This document shows positions 8,677-17,835 of a stretch of DNA of 64,000 nt, piece by piece. The stretch's first letter is position 1; each line of letters begins with the position of its first letter. The notes under the pieces are model-generated. The model was not told the DNA's origin, did no database searches, and worked only from the letters and a program-made list of their open reading frames with translations. The translations under genes and the position numbers were made by a program. Source of the DNA: Anaerolineae bacterium (lineage in GTDB: Bacteria > Chloroflexota > Anaerolineae > Aggregatilineales > J027); assembly GCA_021463865.1 (NCBI GenBank), contig JAJTXY010000006.1, positions 62,001 through 126,000 on the forward strand, given 5' to 3'.

Positions 8677-10326
8677 CTAACGACCAGCCAAACGATCACA
8701 CGCTGGGCATGAGCCATCAGGACGAATAAGCGCGTATCCTCCCATTGGGTCCTCACCGAATGTTCCGGTAAAGTCCATGTTCCAGATGATGACCAACGGT
8801 ACTTTGCCGCTGCTGCGTGCCAAACGAACGGCATCCGCCACCCATTGGGCCTGCTGTGCGACGGTGGTATTGACGGCCCATCCAAAAGCGCCCGGCAAAT
8901 TCCCATAACCTTCAGGGGTGAGGTAGCCCAATTCAGTAAAACAGACGGGCTTGCGAATGGCATTATAGTAGGTATTGACCATGCCATAGAAATAGCGGGT
9001 GTAATAGTTGTCGCGCGGGTCGCCGCTGGTTTGGCGAGGGCTGACAATCCCCTCATTGTAATGCGCACCAACGCAGTCCATATAACGTCCGGCCCCTGCC
9101 GCCGCCATCCCAGCCACATAGGTATTGTCGTTCCAGACCCGTTCTCGCCCGAACGCACTTTCAGCACCGGTTGGGGCTGGCGCGGCACTAATCACAATTG
9201 TGCCGGGGTTGGTGCTCTTGATGGCATTATAAGCACGGGCCAGCAGTTGCGTATATCGAGCCGGATCAATTTGTCCGGTGGGCCATTCACGGTCAATATT
9301 GGGTTCGTTCCACACTTCAATGGCATCCGCCCCCAAACCCGCTAACCCGGCAACAAACTTAGCATAATCATCAAAATAGGCTTCCCCACCGTTGATGTCT
9401 GCCGGAAAGCCGACTACACCCAACAAAATGCGGAAGCCTTTGGCATGGGCATCATTGATGGTACCTGCGACAGAACTGGGGTCTTGCCCACGTCCATAAC
9501 GAATCTGCACTTTGGCCCATGTCATTCCAGCATAACGCATTAGATCGGGATGGGCGAAACTGGAAACATGCGCCCCATAGGAGAATACGCGCAAATTGGC
9601 CGAGCTGTAGGCGGCGGCTGGCGCACTGACCGGGCCAGTGCTGCTTGTCGTTGAATTTGTAGTAGGTGCGGCAGCAGTCTCAGTGCCGGGGACAACAGGC
9701 AATGAGTTCTTGTTGCCAGAAACGCTCACCAAACTGGCAAATAACCAACCCGTTTGACCATTATGGATGGCCTGCAACCATGTGCCATCCCCATTGCGTC
9801 CGTTTAATACAACGGATGTGTTGGCACCTAGTCCGGCGATAATGCCCGCACTGGTGCTTGGCCCACTGCGGAAATTGACCAGTCCGGTGGTTCTGCCGCT
9901 TAATCCTCCCGCAGGTACTTCGGCAGGTGGATTAGTAGGATTTGATGGGGCAGGGTTGGTTCCACCGGTATTAGATGCCACACCTTCGACGGTTAGGATG
10001 GGCAGATTGTTCATCACAAAATCGGCGGAGAAGCGCAAATAATCGGACAGCATCCATCCAGTCGGGCTACCACTTTCGGGCGAACCATAGACCCAGATGC
10101 CACCATTGCCCTGTTGATCTTCACGTCCAGTGATATTCACAACGGTATCGAGTGGGATCGTTCCCAGCGGAGACGCATTGATGCCGGGGCGCATCCGAAT
10201 GGCGAGTCGGTCGGTGGTGACACGCGCCTGCACCGGGCCTTGCGCTTGGACAGCAGGATTGGAATGAATTGAAACAGCCGAGAAAAGGGAGGCTACAATG
10301 AGCAAAAAGATTGTAATTCGTTGCAT
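8677..10326 (-). CDS. Secreted clan-A glycoside hydrolase-like protein with two SH3b domains
   Basis: 549 residues from the ATG at 10326 (AAGGACT upstream). A signal peptide (about 1-29, ending AVQAQ) precedes two bacterial SH3 domains: residues ~35-100 (RMRPGINASPLGTI, then GWMLSDYLRF) and ~143-203 (NFRSGPSTSAGIIAGL, then GWLFASLV). A Thr/Ser/Pro linker leads to a TIM-barrel domain with EVWNEPNIDREW (acid/base Glu 341) and CFTELGYLT (nucleophile Glu 465). SH3b domains usually bind cell-wall peptides, so the enzyme is probably held at the wall. The barrel is clearly homologous to that of the downstream gene, indicating a duplication with different surface tethers. The natural substrate is unknown. 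Confidence 0.78.
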   Translation of the reverse strand: MQRITIFLLIVASLFSAVSIHSNPAVQAQGPVQARVTTDRLAIRMRPGINASPLGTIPLDTVVNITGREDQQGNGGIWVYGSPESGSPTGWMLSDYLRFSADFVMNNLPILTVEGVASNTGGTNPAPSNPTNPPAEVPAGGLSGRTTGLVNFRSGPSTSAGIIAGLGANTSVVLNGRNGDGTWLQAIHNGQTGWLFASLVSVSGNKNSLPVVPGTETAAAPTTNSTTSSTGPVSAPAAAYSSANLRVFSYGAHVSSFAHPDLMRYAGMTWAKVQIRYGRGQDPSSVAGTINDAHAKGFRILLGVVGFPADINGGEAYFDDYAKFVAGLAGLGADAIEVWNEPNIDREWPTGQIDPARYTQLLARAYNAIKSTNPGTIVISAAPAPTGAESAFGRERVWNDNTYVAGMAAAGAGRYMDCVGAHYNEGIVSPRQTSGDPRDNYYTRYFYGMVNTYYNAIRKPVCFTELGYLTPEGYGNLPGAFGWAVNTTVAQQAQWVADAVRLARSSGKVPLVIIWNMDFTGTFGEDPMGGYALIRPDGSCPACDRLAGR

Positions 10327-10495
10327 TAGTCCTTGACCCATTATACTTCTGTACCGCTTTAAGATTTGAGTGTGGTTAGAGTTGATTAACTGGCCCACAA
10401 CGCGGGTGTAGTCTAGCATGAAGCAGGGAGGTGTCGCAATAGACCAAGCAACCCCGTCAGGTGAACGTTGGTTAATGAATTCCGACCTTTGTGTG

Positions 10496-10524
10496 TTGGT
10501 GAAACCATAAAACCCGACTATAAT
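10496..10524 (+). promoter_or_regulatory. Candidate sigma-70-type promoter for the response regulator gene
   Basis: TTGGTG (10496-10501), a 17-base spacer and a perfect TATAAT (10519-10524), about 100 bases before the start at 10625. The remainder of the 298-base divergent intergenic region (10327-10624) holds no gene. Confidence 0.45.
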
Positions 10525-10624
10525 TCTATGTGTAGCTTAATGTTTCTTGAATTTTCCTAAAAATGGTAAACGACCAAGTTGCCCGTTGCTGCACGGGTAG
10601 TTTGTAAATGACGGGAAAGAACTT

Positions 10625-11389
10625 ATGAGTTCACCAGAACGCGATCCCATCCTCCGCAAAATCACCGTCATGATTGTGGACGACCATCCGGTTTGGCGGC
10701 GGGGTCTGCGGAGTGTATTATCGGATGATGAACATTTAGAAGTCATTGCCGAGGGTGAAAACGGTGAGCAGGCGCTTGAACTAGCGCGGGAGCTTCACCC
10801 TGATGTTATTTTGCTCGATGTCAACCTGCCTCAAATGAACGGTCTACAAATCGCCTCGCGTCTCAAAGCCGAGCGTAATTCAGCTTGCGTGGTTATGCTG
10901 ACTGGATATGATGATGAGGAGCAGGCGCTTCATGCACTGCGGGCGGGTTGTTCGGCCTATTGCTCTAAAGATATTGATCCGCTTTTGCTGATTGAGGTTA
11001 TTCAAAAGGTGGTACAAGGGTATTATATGGTCAAAGGTGAGTATTATGATTTGGCGGGTATCCGTAAATGGACAAACACCCGCATTGAAGCCACGACTGG
11101 CCCTTATACCATTGACCCCCATGAACATTTTGTGCCCCTCAGCCCACGCGAAATGGAAATTCTGCGCTATGTTACCCAGGGCAAGACCAACAAACAGATT
11201 GCCGAAGTCTTGAAAATTAGCCAACAAACCGTCAAAAATCATGTCAGTTCGATCCTGACCAAGCTGTATGTGGAAGATCGGACACAGGCTGCGATCTATG
11301 CTATGCGGCGCGGATGGGTACGAATTGCGGATACCCCCAATACCCACGATAATGAAGATAACAAGCAAGACCATACTGGGAGATTGTAA
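10625..11389 (+). CDS. LuxR/NarL-family response regulator
   Basis: 254 residues. The receiver domain (about 13-130) keeps the acidic pocket D19/D20, the phospho-acceptor D65 (VILLDVNLP), T93 and K115. A ~40-residue linker precedes a LuxR-type helix-turn-helix (LSPREMEILRYVTQGKTNK then QQTVKNHVSSILTKL). It should be a DNA-binding transcription factor controlled by phosphorylation. Its stop overlaps the start of the adjoining kinase gene (TAATG), so the two form a coupled two-gene unit resembling DegU/DegS. The tad-type genes begin about 1.3 kb downstream and are plausible targets, which is inference from position only. Confidence 0.88.
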   Translation: MSSPERDPILRKITVMIVDDHPVWRRGLRSVLSDDEHLEVIAEGENGEQALELARELHPDVILLDVNLPQMNGLQIASRLKAERNSACVVMLTGYDDEEQALHALRAGCSAYCSKDIDPLLLIEVIQKVVQGYYMVKGEYYDLAGIRKWTNTRIEATTGPYTIDPHEHFVPLSPREMEILRYVTQGKTNKQIAEVLKISQQTVKNHVSSILTKLYVEDRTQAAIYAMRRGWVRIADTPNTHDNEDNKQDHTGRL

Positions 11390-12498
11390 TGAGCGCTCAA
11401 TCATTGCGAGATGAACTCATCGCCGAAATCCAAGCCGAATATGACGGTATCAAGATGCGGATGAAGGAAAATCAGGCCCTCGTTGACCAGAGCCAAGTCG
11501 AGGTACAGCGCCTTCAGGAACGCAACGTCTCGGTGAACGCTCGAATGCGCCGCATTGAAGATGCCTTCGACACCGTGCCGCGTCAAGATATTCGCGTGAC
11601 CTATGAAGATGCCATTGATGCCAAAAGCCGCTTGTTAACGATGCGAGCACAACTTGAAAAATTGCAGGAAGGCCAACAGCAGCTTGAACAATCCAGTCAA
11701 ATTTTAGGGCGTTTGCTCGAAAAACTAAAAAGCGCGGGTAATTTTGGATTGGGTGGTGGCTATATGCCCATGTCTGGCGCAGGCAATACACCCAAGCCTA
11801 CCCTTAGCCTTGATGGGCAAGCGATTATCCGCGTTGTGCAGGCCCAAGAGCAAGAGCGTCAGGCCTTGGCAAATAAATTGCACGACGGCCCCGCGCAGTC
11901 GCTCACCAATTTCATCCTGCAAGCCGAAGTATGCCAGCGCTTGTTTGACCGTGATCCTGATCGTGCCAGCCAAGAATTGGTGAATCTGAAGGCCGCCGCC
12001 AGTCAGAGTTTCCAAAAGGTACGCGATTTCATTTTTGATCTGCGCCCGATGATGCTGGATGACCTCGGTCTTATCCCCACCCTACGCCGCTATGCTGAAA
12101 ATTTTGAGCAGAAAAGCGAGACCAAGTTGCAATTTAATGTGGTCGGCGAAGAACGGCGCATGGCAAAACATACCGAAGTCATGATGTTCCGCAGTGTACA
12201 GTCCCTTTTGTCCATTTGCCGTGACCAGTTGAGTGCCAAAACGATTCGCGTCATGATTGACGTAGGTTCGGAAACGATTAAGGCAGTAGTTGAGGATGAT
12301 GGACAAGGCTTTGATATCGAGGCTGTCTCCAATCCTGCGCTTGGTGATCCAAGAGTACAGGGGTTGAATGCCCTAATTGAACGCATTGAGGTGGTGGGTG
12401 GCAAGCTCGATATTTACAGTGAAGAGGGGTCTGGCAGTCGTTTCCAATTGGTGCTGCCCATCTTTGAGGATGAAGAACCTGATTTAGACTATAACTAG
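11389..12498 (+). CDS. Cytosolic DegS-like histidine kinase with a degenerate N-box
   Basis: 369 residues with no membrane segment. Residues ~8-115 are a long heptad-rich coiled coil, followed by a Gly/Pro linker. The HisKA_3 dimerisation motif ERQALANKLHDGPAQSL gives the phospho-acceptor H165. The ATP-binding domain has the G1 motif DDGQGFD (304-309) and a later VQGLNALIERIEVVGG segment. The usual E-x-L-x-N N-box that coordinates magnesium is replaced by RSVQSLLSICRDQLSA (268-283), with no Asn at the expected position. Overlap with the response regulator stop indicates translational coupling. Whether it autophosphorylates, or works as a phosphatase or sensor, is open. Confidence 0.8.
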   Translation: MSAQSLRDELIAEIQAEYDGIKMRMKENQALVDQSQVEVQRLQERNVSVNARMRRIEDAFDTVPRQDIRVTYEDAIDAKSRLLTMRAQLEKLQEGQQQLEQSSQILGRLLEKLKSAGNFGLGGGYMPMSGAGNTPKPTLSLDGQAIIRVVQAQEQERQALANKLHDGPAQSLTNFILQAEVCQRLFDRDPDRASQELVNLKAAASQSFQKVRDFIFDLRPMMLDDLGLIPTLRRYAENFEQKSETKLQFNVVGEERRMAKHTEVMMFRSVQSLLSICRDQLSAKTIRVMIDVGSETIKAVVEDDGQGFDIEAVSNPALGDPRVQGLNALIERIEVVGGKLDIYSEEGSGSRFQLVLPIFEDEEPDLDYN

Positions 12499-12662
12499 GC
12501 CAAGTGCTTGCGTTTGAAAAATTCATCGCAATAATTGATTTTGTGTGAATTTTCTAACGGCGATAGGACTATAGGCCCGTTTGCATTATTTTATCTTCCA
12601 ACTACACTAAGGGAAGGCAACTTTTAGTCTAAAAATGTTCCTCCCCGGAAGGAGCAACTTAC

Positions 12663-13886
12663 ATGCGAGGTCGTGTTCTCATTTTAGTTGGTTTAATTAT
12701 TGTGCTGGGGGTTGTCCTCGCTGCCGTGTTGTTACTGGGCGGCGGAGGTGATGATGGTACTGATGAAACAACTCCAGAGGCGAACACCACACCCGGAACT
12801 CCCGGCGTGGTCATTCCTACTACCCGCCCCGGCGATACCCCCGCGCCACCAGTACAAGAAAATGTTGAATTTGTTGTGATTGCCCTGCAAGACCTTCCAC
12901 GCGGTATTGAAATTACCGATGCGATGGTTGACGTGCGGGCATGGCCGATTGGTTCTGCACCCACTACTTCTTTCGTCGCCGTTGAACAGGTCATCGGCAA
13001 GATCACCCGTACCGATATTCCGCGCGAATCACCCATTGTGCAAGCACAACTGGTTGAAAGTTTGGCGGATGTGGCGGGTGAAGGCTCGGACTTGGCAACG
13101 CAGATTGAACCGGGGCAAGTTGCGATGGCAGTACCACTGGATGCCACCGGGCTTGGACAGGTCGCTTATGGGTTCCAACCGGGTGACCGGATTGATGTCA
13201 TTATGTCTTTCTTGTTCATTGATGTGGACGAAGAGTTTCAGACCCGTTTACCCAATCAAATTACGATTGTGACACGGCTTGAAGACGGCTCCATCGGTTT
13301 TACTGATGGACGTATCGGGCGTGCCGAACCCAGCCCCATCTTCCCTGAAGGGGTAGTCATTGGCCCCAGTGAACCCGTTCAACGTCCACGTTTGGTTACC
13401 CAGCGTACCATTCAAGACGCAACCGTGTTGCATGTAGGTTGGTTACCGGAGGATGGTAAGCTGTTTGAGGCCGAAGAAGCGACCCCCACTGCGCCTGCGG
13501 TACTGGCACCACCTCCAACGGCTGATCCTAATCAGGCGAACAATGCCAATACTGTGTTGACGGTTGTCCCCACCGAGACATCCTTTATTCCGGTCATTAT
13601 GGTGGTCGCGGTGCCGCCACAGGATGCCATTGTTTTGACATGGGCGGTGGATGCTGGTATTCCGATCACTTATGTCTTGCGTTCGGCCCAAGATCAGGGT
13701 GCGGCCTCAACATTGACCGAATCGGTCACGCTAGAGTATATGATTAATACCTACAACGTGCGTCAGGCCGAAAATCTGCCGTTTGCGATTGAACCCGCCG
13801 TTACGGATATTCGTCGGTTGGACTTGAGCAGTCTACGTACCTTCAGTGGTCTGAGCGATCCTGCGGTTCAGCAGGTTACCGAATAG
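12663..13886 (+). CDS. cpaB: Flp/Tad pilus assembly protein CpaB (RcpC)-like
   Basis: 407 residues with AAGGAG 8 bases before the ATG. One N-terminal membrane helix (about 5-26), a Thr/Pro/Gly/Glu-rich linker, then a SAF-like domain: VVIALQDLPRGIEITDAMV followed by VIGKITRTDIPRESPIV, the usual CpaB pattern. The RcpC-type domain follows (QVAMAVPLDATG, GFQPGDRIDVIMSF). In Tad systems CpaB is a periplasmic or cell-surface assembly factor. The C-terminal 150 residues are longer and more Pro/Thr-rich than in proteobacterial CpaB. It is the first gene of the cpaB-cpaE-cpaF-tadB-tadC cluster. The 164-base upstream gap has only a weak promoter candidate (TTGCAT, 16 bases, TACACT near 12581-12608). 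Confidence 0.85.
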   Translation: MRGRVLILVGLIIVLGVVLAAVLLLGGGGDDGTDETTPEANTTPGTPGVVIPTTRPGDTPAPPVQENVEFVVIALQDLPRGIEITDAMVDVRAWPIGSAPTTSFVAVEQVIGKITRTDIPRESPIVQAQLVESLADVAGEGSDLATQIEPGQVAMAVPLDATGLGQVAYGFQPGDRIDVIMSFLFIDVDEEFQTRLPNQITIVTRLEDGSIGFTDGRIGRAEPSPIFPEGVVIGPSEPVQRPRLVTQRTIQDATVLHVGWLPEDGKLFEAEEATPTAPAVLAPPPTADPNQANNANTVLTVVPTETSFIPVIMVVAVPPQDAIVLTWAVDAGIPITYVLRSAQDQGAASTLTESVTLEYMINTYNVRQAENLPFAIEPAVTDIRRLDLSSLRTFSGLSDPAVQQVTE

Positions 13887-13971
13887 TCCACTAGCATTGA
13901 GCATGAATTGAAGGTTGCCGTTTCTGCCAATTCCCGGCAGAGATGGCAACCGGGTCAAAGGAATTATTGAT

Positions 13972-15285
13972 ATGGGTAAGCCACAAGGCGGCATGGGTAA
14001 AAAAGATGTCATCCGCGTCATTCTGGTAGACGACATTCCAGAAGCCCGTGAAGGCTTGCGTAAACTGCTGGCCTTTGAGTCCGATATTGAGGTCGTTGGT
14101 TCTGGGAGCACCGGGCGTGAAGGGCTGGATTTGGCGATTCGCACCCAACCAGACATTATCTTGATGGACATCAATATGCCAGACATGGACGGCATCAATG
14201 CAACCGAGCAGATTAGCAAAGCCGTTCCTACAGCCGCTGTCGTGATGATGTCGGTTCATAAAGATTCGGCCTATTTACGTCGGGCGATGCTGGCAGGGGC
14301 ACGTGATTTTCTCGAAAAACCGATTTCGGGAGAAGAACTTTACTCGACGATTCGCAAAGTTTATCAATTAAACGCGAATGTTCGGGAGCAGTACCGCCAA
14401 GGGGGTGCTGTTGCTTCGACTGAACGGGCCAAAGCCGCAGCGGGTGGAAGTTCCGCTGGCAAACGGGCTGGTCATATCGTGGCTGTCTATAGCCCGCAGG
14501 GTGGAGTTGGCAAGACCACCCTTGCGACCAATGTTGCCGCTGGGTTGATGCGTGAAGATACGCGGGTTTTGTTGGTAGATTGCGATTTTGAATTTGGGGA
14601 TTTGGCGGTGTTTTTATACCTCCAGAGCAATCTCAGTGTGGTTGATCTGGCAAAAGCCGTTGAAGAACTTGATCCTGATCTTATTGAAAATGTGTTGATG
14701 ACCCATGCCAGTGGTTTGCGGGTACTGCTTGGCCCTGCTCACTTGGATGACGTAGATGAGACGAACATGCTCACACCGGATGTGTTTGAGCGTATCATTC
14801 AACAATTGGCTGGTAATTTTGACTTCACGATTTTGGATATGCGGGTGCGCCTAGACCGCTTGGCTGCAAAGTTGTTCGGGTTGGCTGACCGAATTGTATT
14901 GGTCGGAACCCCTACCCTGCCGACTGTAAAAAGCTGCCGCCAAGTGTTAGAAGTGCTAGATGGTGAGTTTGGGCCGGAAAAGACTATTTTTGTAATGAAC
15001 CGTGTCACCGACCCCCGTGAAAAAGCTGGACTCCCACTTGAAGATATTGAAAAGAGTCTGAAGCGTCAGATTGAAGCGCGTATCCCACTGGACGAAAAAA
15101 CTATGATTGCAGCCGTTAATCAGGGTGTGCCTGTGGTTGCCAAAGGACGGGGTAAATCACCCGCCAAAGAAATTGTTGAGCTTGCCGAACTGGTACGGCG
15201 CTCGGTTTTAGGCGAGGACGAATCTACCTCGATGCAGGCCACTGGTAAACAAGAGCGTTCCCGTTTTGGACGGCGTTCGGGCTGA
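13972..15285 (+). CDS. cpaE: CpaE/TadZ-like protein: receiver domain fused to a MinD/ParA-type ATPase
   Basis: 437 residues from the ATG at 13972, which has AAAGGA about 11 bases upstream; an in-frame extension to 13915 has no ribosome site. The N-terminal receiver (about 12-130) keeps D20/D21, the phospho-acceptor D66 (IILMDINMPDMDG), S94 and K116, so it looks phosphorylatable, unlike the degenerate receivers of many TadZ proteins. The ATPase has a deviant Walker A, QGGVGKTT (176-183), then VLLVDCDFEFGDL. TadZ/CpaE localises the pilus machine to a cell site. The intact receiver offers an input from the nearby DegS-like kinase or another kinase. Confidence 0.85.
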   Translation: MGKPQGGMGKKDVIRVILVDDIPEAREGLRKLLAFESDIEVVGSGSTGREGLDLAIRTQPDIILMDINMPDMDGINATEQISKAVPTAAVVMMSVHKDSAYLRRAMLAGARDFLEKPISGEELYSTIRKVYQLNANVREQYRQGGAVASTERAKAAAGGSSAGKRAGHIVAVYSPQGGVGKTTLATNVAAGLMREDTRVLLVDCDFEFGDLAVFLYLQSNLSVVDLAKAVEELDPDLIENVLMTHASGLRVLLGPAHLDDVDETNMLTPDVFERIIQQLAGNFDFTILDMRVRLDRLAAKLFGLADRIVLVGTPTLPTVKSCRQVLEVLDGEFGPEKTIFVMNRVTDPREKAGLPLEDIEKSLKRQIEARIPLDEKTMIAAVNQGVPVVAKGRGKSPAKEIVELAELVRRSVLGEDESTSMQATGKQERSRFGRRSG

Positions 15286-15347
15286 TAAGATGACAAGTTG
15301 ATAGGTTGCTCGTTTCAAAAGTTTGAGTTGGATGAGGAGTATTTTCT

Positions 15348-16745
15348 ATGTCGTTACTACGGAAAATCGAAAAAGGTGGTGGTGCCCCCGGCGGTCCCGG
15401 TGACGGTGGCCCCAATGATTCTTCACGTTTGGACGAGATGCGTGTGCGTCGCCAACCCGTCCCCCAACAGGCCCAAGGCGCATCCAGCTATAAAGACCTG
15501 AAATCGCGTGTCCAAAAGAAACTGTTGAGCGAAATTGACCCCTCCATGGACCCTCACTCACCTGAGGTGCGTACCACCATTGAAGAGCTTTTTACGACTA
15601 TCTTGGCTGAAGAAGGCATCGTCCTAAGCCGCGCCGACAAACAAAAGCTATTTGATGCCATCCTTGCGGAAATTTTGGGCTATGGCCCGATTGAACCTCT
15701 CCTAGCGGACGAATCCATCACCGAAATTATGGTGAATGGCCCCAAGAACATCTATATCGAACGTAAAGGGATGGTTGCGCGAGTCAACGTTACATTTGAA
15801 AGTGACGAACATGTAAAGCGCGTGATTGACCGCATCGTGTCACCACTGGGCCGTCGTGTAGACGAATCACACCCTTATGAAGACGCCCGTTTGAAGGACG
15901 GCTCGCGTGTGAATGTGATTATCCCCCCATTGGCGCTGAATGGCCCCACGATTACCATTCGTAAATTCTCCAAGTCACCCCTACAGGTGGAAGACTTGGT
16001 TCGTTTTGGTTCTATGACTCCCGAAATCGCCGAATTTCTACGGGCATGTGTGATCGCAGCCCTCAATATCGTCGTGTCAGGGGGTACAGGCTCTGGCAAG
16101 ACGACGCTGTTGAACGTGCTCTCCGGGTTTATTCCCAACGATGAGCGTATCATTACCGTCGAAAATGCCGCTGAATTGCAGCTTCGTCAAGAACACGTGG
16201 TTACATTGGAATCTCGCCCTGCCAATATTGAAGGCAAAGGCGCAGTCACGATTCAAGACTTGGTCGTCAATACCCTTCGTATGCGTCCTGACCGCATTAT
16301 CGTTGGGGAATGCCGTTCGGGTGAGGCGCTGGACATGCTTCAGGCCATGAATACGGGTCACGAAGGTTCTATGACTACTGCCCATGCCAACAGCCCGCGT
16401 GACTGTCTATCCCGTTTGGAAGTGATGTGTTTGATGTCGGGTATGGATTTGCCAGTACGGGCTATTCGTGAACAAGTATCTTCCGCTATTGACCTGATTA
16501 TTCAACAAAGCCGTATGCGTGACGGTACTCGTAAGATCACCAATATCACCGAAGTGCAAGGCATGGAAGGTGACATCATCACCATGTCGGACATCTTTGT
16601 GTTTGAGCAGACCGGTATTGAAGCAGGTAAGGTCATCGGACGTATTCGACCTACGGGTATACGGCCCAAATTCATTGACCGTATCGAGGCTGCTGGCATC
16701 CACCTGCCGCCGTCGGTCTTTGGTATCGGTTCCTCCCGTTACTAG
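15348..16745 (+). CDS. cpaF: Tad secretion ATPase CpaF (TadA)
   Basis: 465 residues with GAGGAG upstream of the ATG. After a Gly/Pro-rich N-terminus comes the CpaF N-terminal domain, including GYGPIEPLLADESITEIMVN. Walker A is GGTGSGKT (245-252), the Asp box and Walker B region read RMRPDRIIVGECRSGEA, and GHEGSMTTAHANSPRD is the conserved His box. These are the hallmarks of the CpaF/VirB11 family of hexameric secretion ATPases, which power assembly of Flp-type pili. It is in the middle of the tad cluster. Confidence 0.93.
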   Translation: MSLLRKIEKGGGAPGGPGDGGPNDSSRLDEMRVRRQPVPQQAQGASSYKDLKSRVQKKLLSEIDPSMDPHSPEVRTTIEELFTTILAEEGIVLSRADKQKLFDAILAEILGYGPIEPLLADESITEIMVNGPKNIYIERKGMVARVNVTFESDEHVKRVIDRIVSPLGRRVDESHPYEDARLKDGSRVNVIIPPLALNGPTITIRKFSKSPLQVEDLVRFGSMTPEIAEFLRACVIAALNIVVSGGTGSGKTTLLNVLSGFIPNDERIITVENAAELQLRQEHVVTLESRPANIEGKGAVTIQDLVVNTLRMRPDRIIVGECRSGEALDMLQAMNTGHEGSMTTAHANSPRDCLSRLEVMCLMSGMDLPVRAIREQVSSAIDLIIQQSRMRDGTRKITNITEVQGMEGDIITMSDIFVFEQTGIEAGKVIGRIRPTGIRPKFIDRIEAAGIHLPPSVFGIGSSRY

Positions 16746-16756
16746 CAATAACTGAA

Positions 16757-16791
16757 ACTGGGATGAGCTAAACGTTTAAGCTCATCCCAGT
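16757..16791 (+). promoter_or_regulatory. Perfect 13-bp stem-loop between cpaF and tadB
   Basis: ACTGGGATGAGCT (16757-16769) and AGCTCATCCCAGT (16779-16791) are perfect inverted repeats around a 9-base loop. A T5 run appears only 10 bases later, so it is not a classical terminator. It may be an attenuator, RNA-processing or mRNA-stability element adjusting ATPase versus membrane-platform expression. Confidence 0.55.
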
Positions 16792-16819
16792 GTGAAAAAG
16801 TTTTTGGAGGAGATGAGTA

Positions 16820-17797
16820 ATGGAAATTGTCATTATTGGAGTGTTTGCACTTGTTGCGGTAATGGTGCTGGGTTTTGGCGTTGCCAGCCTGCGACGAGAA
16901 CGTCAAATAAAACTTGATGAGCGCTTGGGTCGTTATACGACCGATTATGGCGTCTTGTTGGCCGATCTTGAAGAAGAAGAAAAACAGGCTAAAGAACAAC
17001 GCGCTATTACGCAGGCTCTTGATAAGGCCATTGAAGGACGCGATTTTGCCAAAAATTGGAAAGACCAATTAGCGCGTGCCGACCTCAAGATTACCCCCGG
17101 CGAATATGCGGTTGCGCATGTTCTTTCGATCATTGGCACGTTTATTATCGGTTTCTTCATTATCTTTGGCGGCAATATTGTACTGGCTGCGGCGGCTGGT
17201 GCAGCGGGCTTCTTTTGGCCGCGTCTCTATGTCGGTATGCGCAAAGGCAAACGCTTGCGCCTTTTTGAGAACCAACTACCCGATACATTGGGTATGTGGG
17301 TAAATGGTCTCCGTTCTGGTTACTCGGTGCTACAAGCAATGGAAGCAATCGCCCAAGAATCTCCTGAACCCACCGCAATGGAATTCCGCCGGGTCGTTCA
17401 AGAAATGCAATTAGGAGTGGGTCGTGCCGAGGCGTTTGACCATTTGCTTACCCGTATGCTCAGTGATGACCTTGACCTTGTGATTACAGCGGTCAATATT
17501 CAACAAGAAGTCGGCGGTAACTTAGCGGAGATTCTGGAAATCATCAGCCACACCATCCGCGAACGCATCAAACTAAAAGGTGAGATCCGTGTATTGACAG
17601 CACAAGGGCGTTTGACGGGTTATGTCCTTGGCGGCTTGCCTGTGGTATTGTCGCTGTTCCTGTATATGGTCAACGAAGAATATATGGGCCGACTGGTGAA
17701 AAATCGTATGTGTGGTTGGCCGATGCTGTGCTGCGGTATTGGGCTGATCTCACTGGGTACTGCTGCCATTCAGAAAATCGTTGACATTGAGATTTAG
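16820..17797 (+). CDS. tadB: Tad pilus membrane platform protein TadB (GspF family)
   Basis: 325 residues with a strong GGAGGAG ribosome site. An N-terminal membrane helix (2-22), a charged cytoplasmic stretch, a pair of helices (about 95-135), and the GspF/T2SSF domain with LPDTLGMWVNGLRSGYSVLQAME and IQQEVGGNLAEIL, ending in two C-terminal helices. TadB and TadC form the inner-membrane platform driven by CpaF. It is separated from cpaF by a stem-loop and followed 38 bp later by tadC. Confidence 0.88.
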   Translation: MEIVIIGVFALVAVMVLGFGVASLRRERQIKLDERLGRYTTDYGVLLADLEEEEKQAKEQRAITQALDKAIEGRDFAKNWKDQLARADLKITPGEYAVAHVLSIIGTFIIGFFIIFGGNIVLAAAAGAAGFFWPRLYVGMRKGKRLRLFENQLPDTLGMWVNGLRSGYSVLQAMEAIAQESPEPTAMEFRRVVQEMQLGVGRAEAFDHLLTRMLSDDLDLVITAVNIQQEVGGNLAEILEIISHTIRERIKLKGEIRVLTAQGRLTGYVLGGLPVVLSLFLYMVNEEYMGRLVKNRMCGWPMLCCGIGLISLGTAAIQKIVDIEI

Positions 17798-17835
17798 GTT
17801 ATCGTCTCATCTATGTAGGTAAGGAAAACGCTGAG

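Noticed and set aside
12516..12554. Inverted repeat AAAATTCA/TGAATTTT after the kinase gene considered as a terminator
   Set aside because: The stem is AT-only apart from one pair, the loop is 20 bases and no T tract follows.
12659..13147. 162-codon minus-strand open frame opposite cpaB
   Set aside because: Ser/Thr-rich antisense shadow of a well-supported gene, with no ribosome site.
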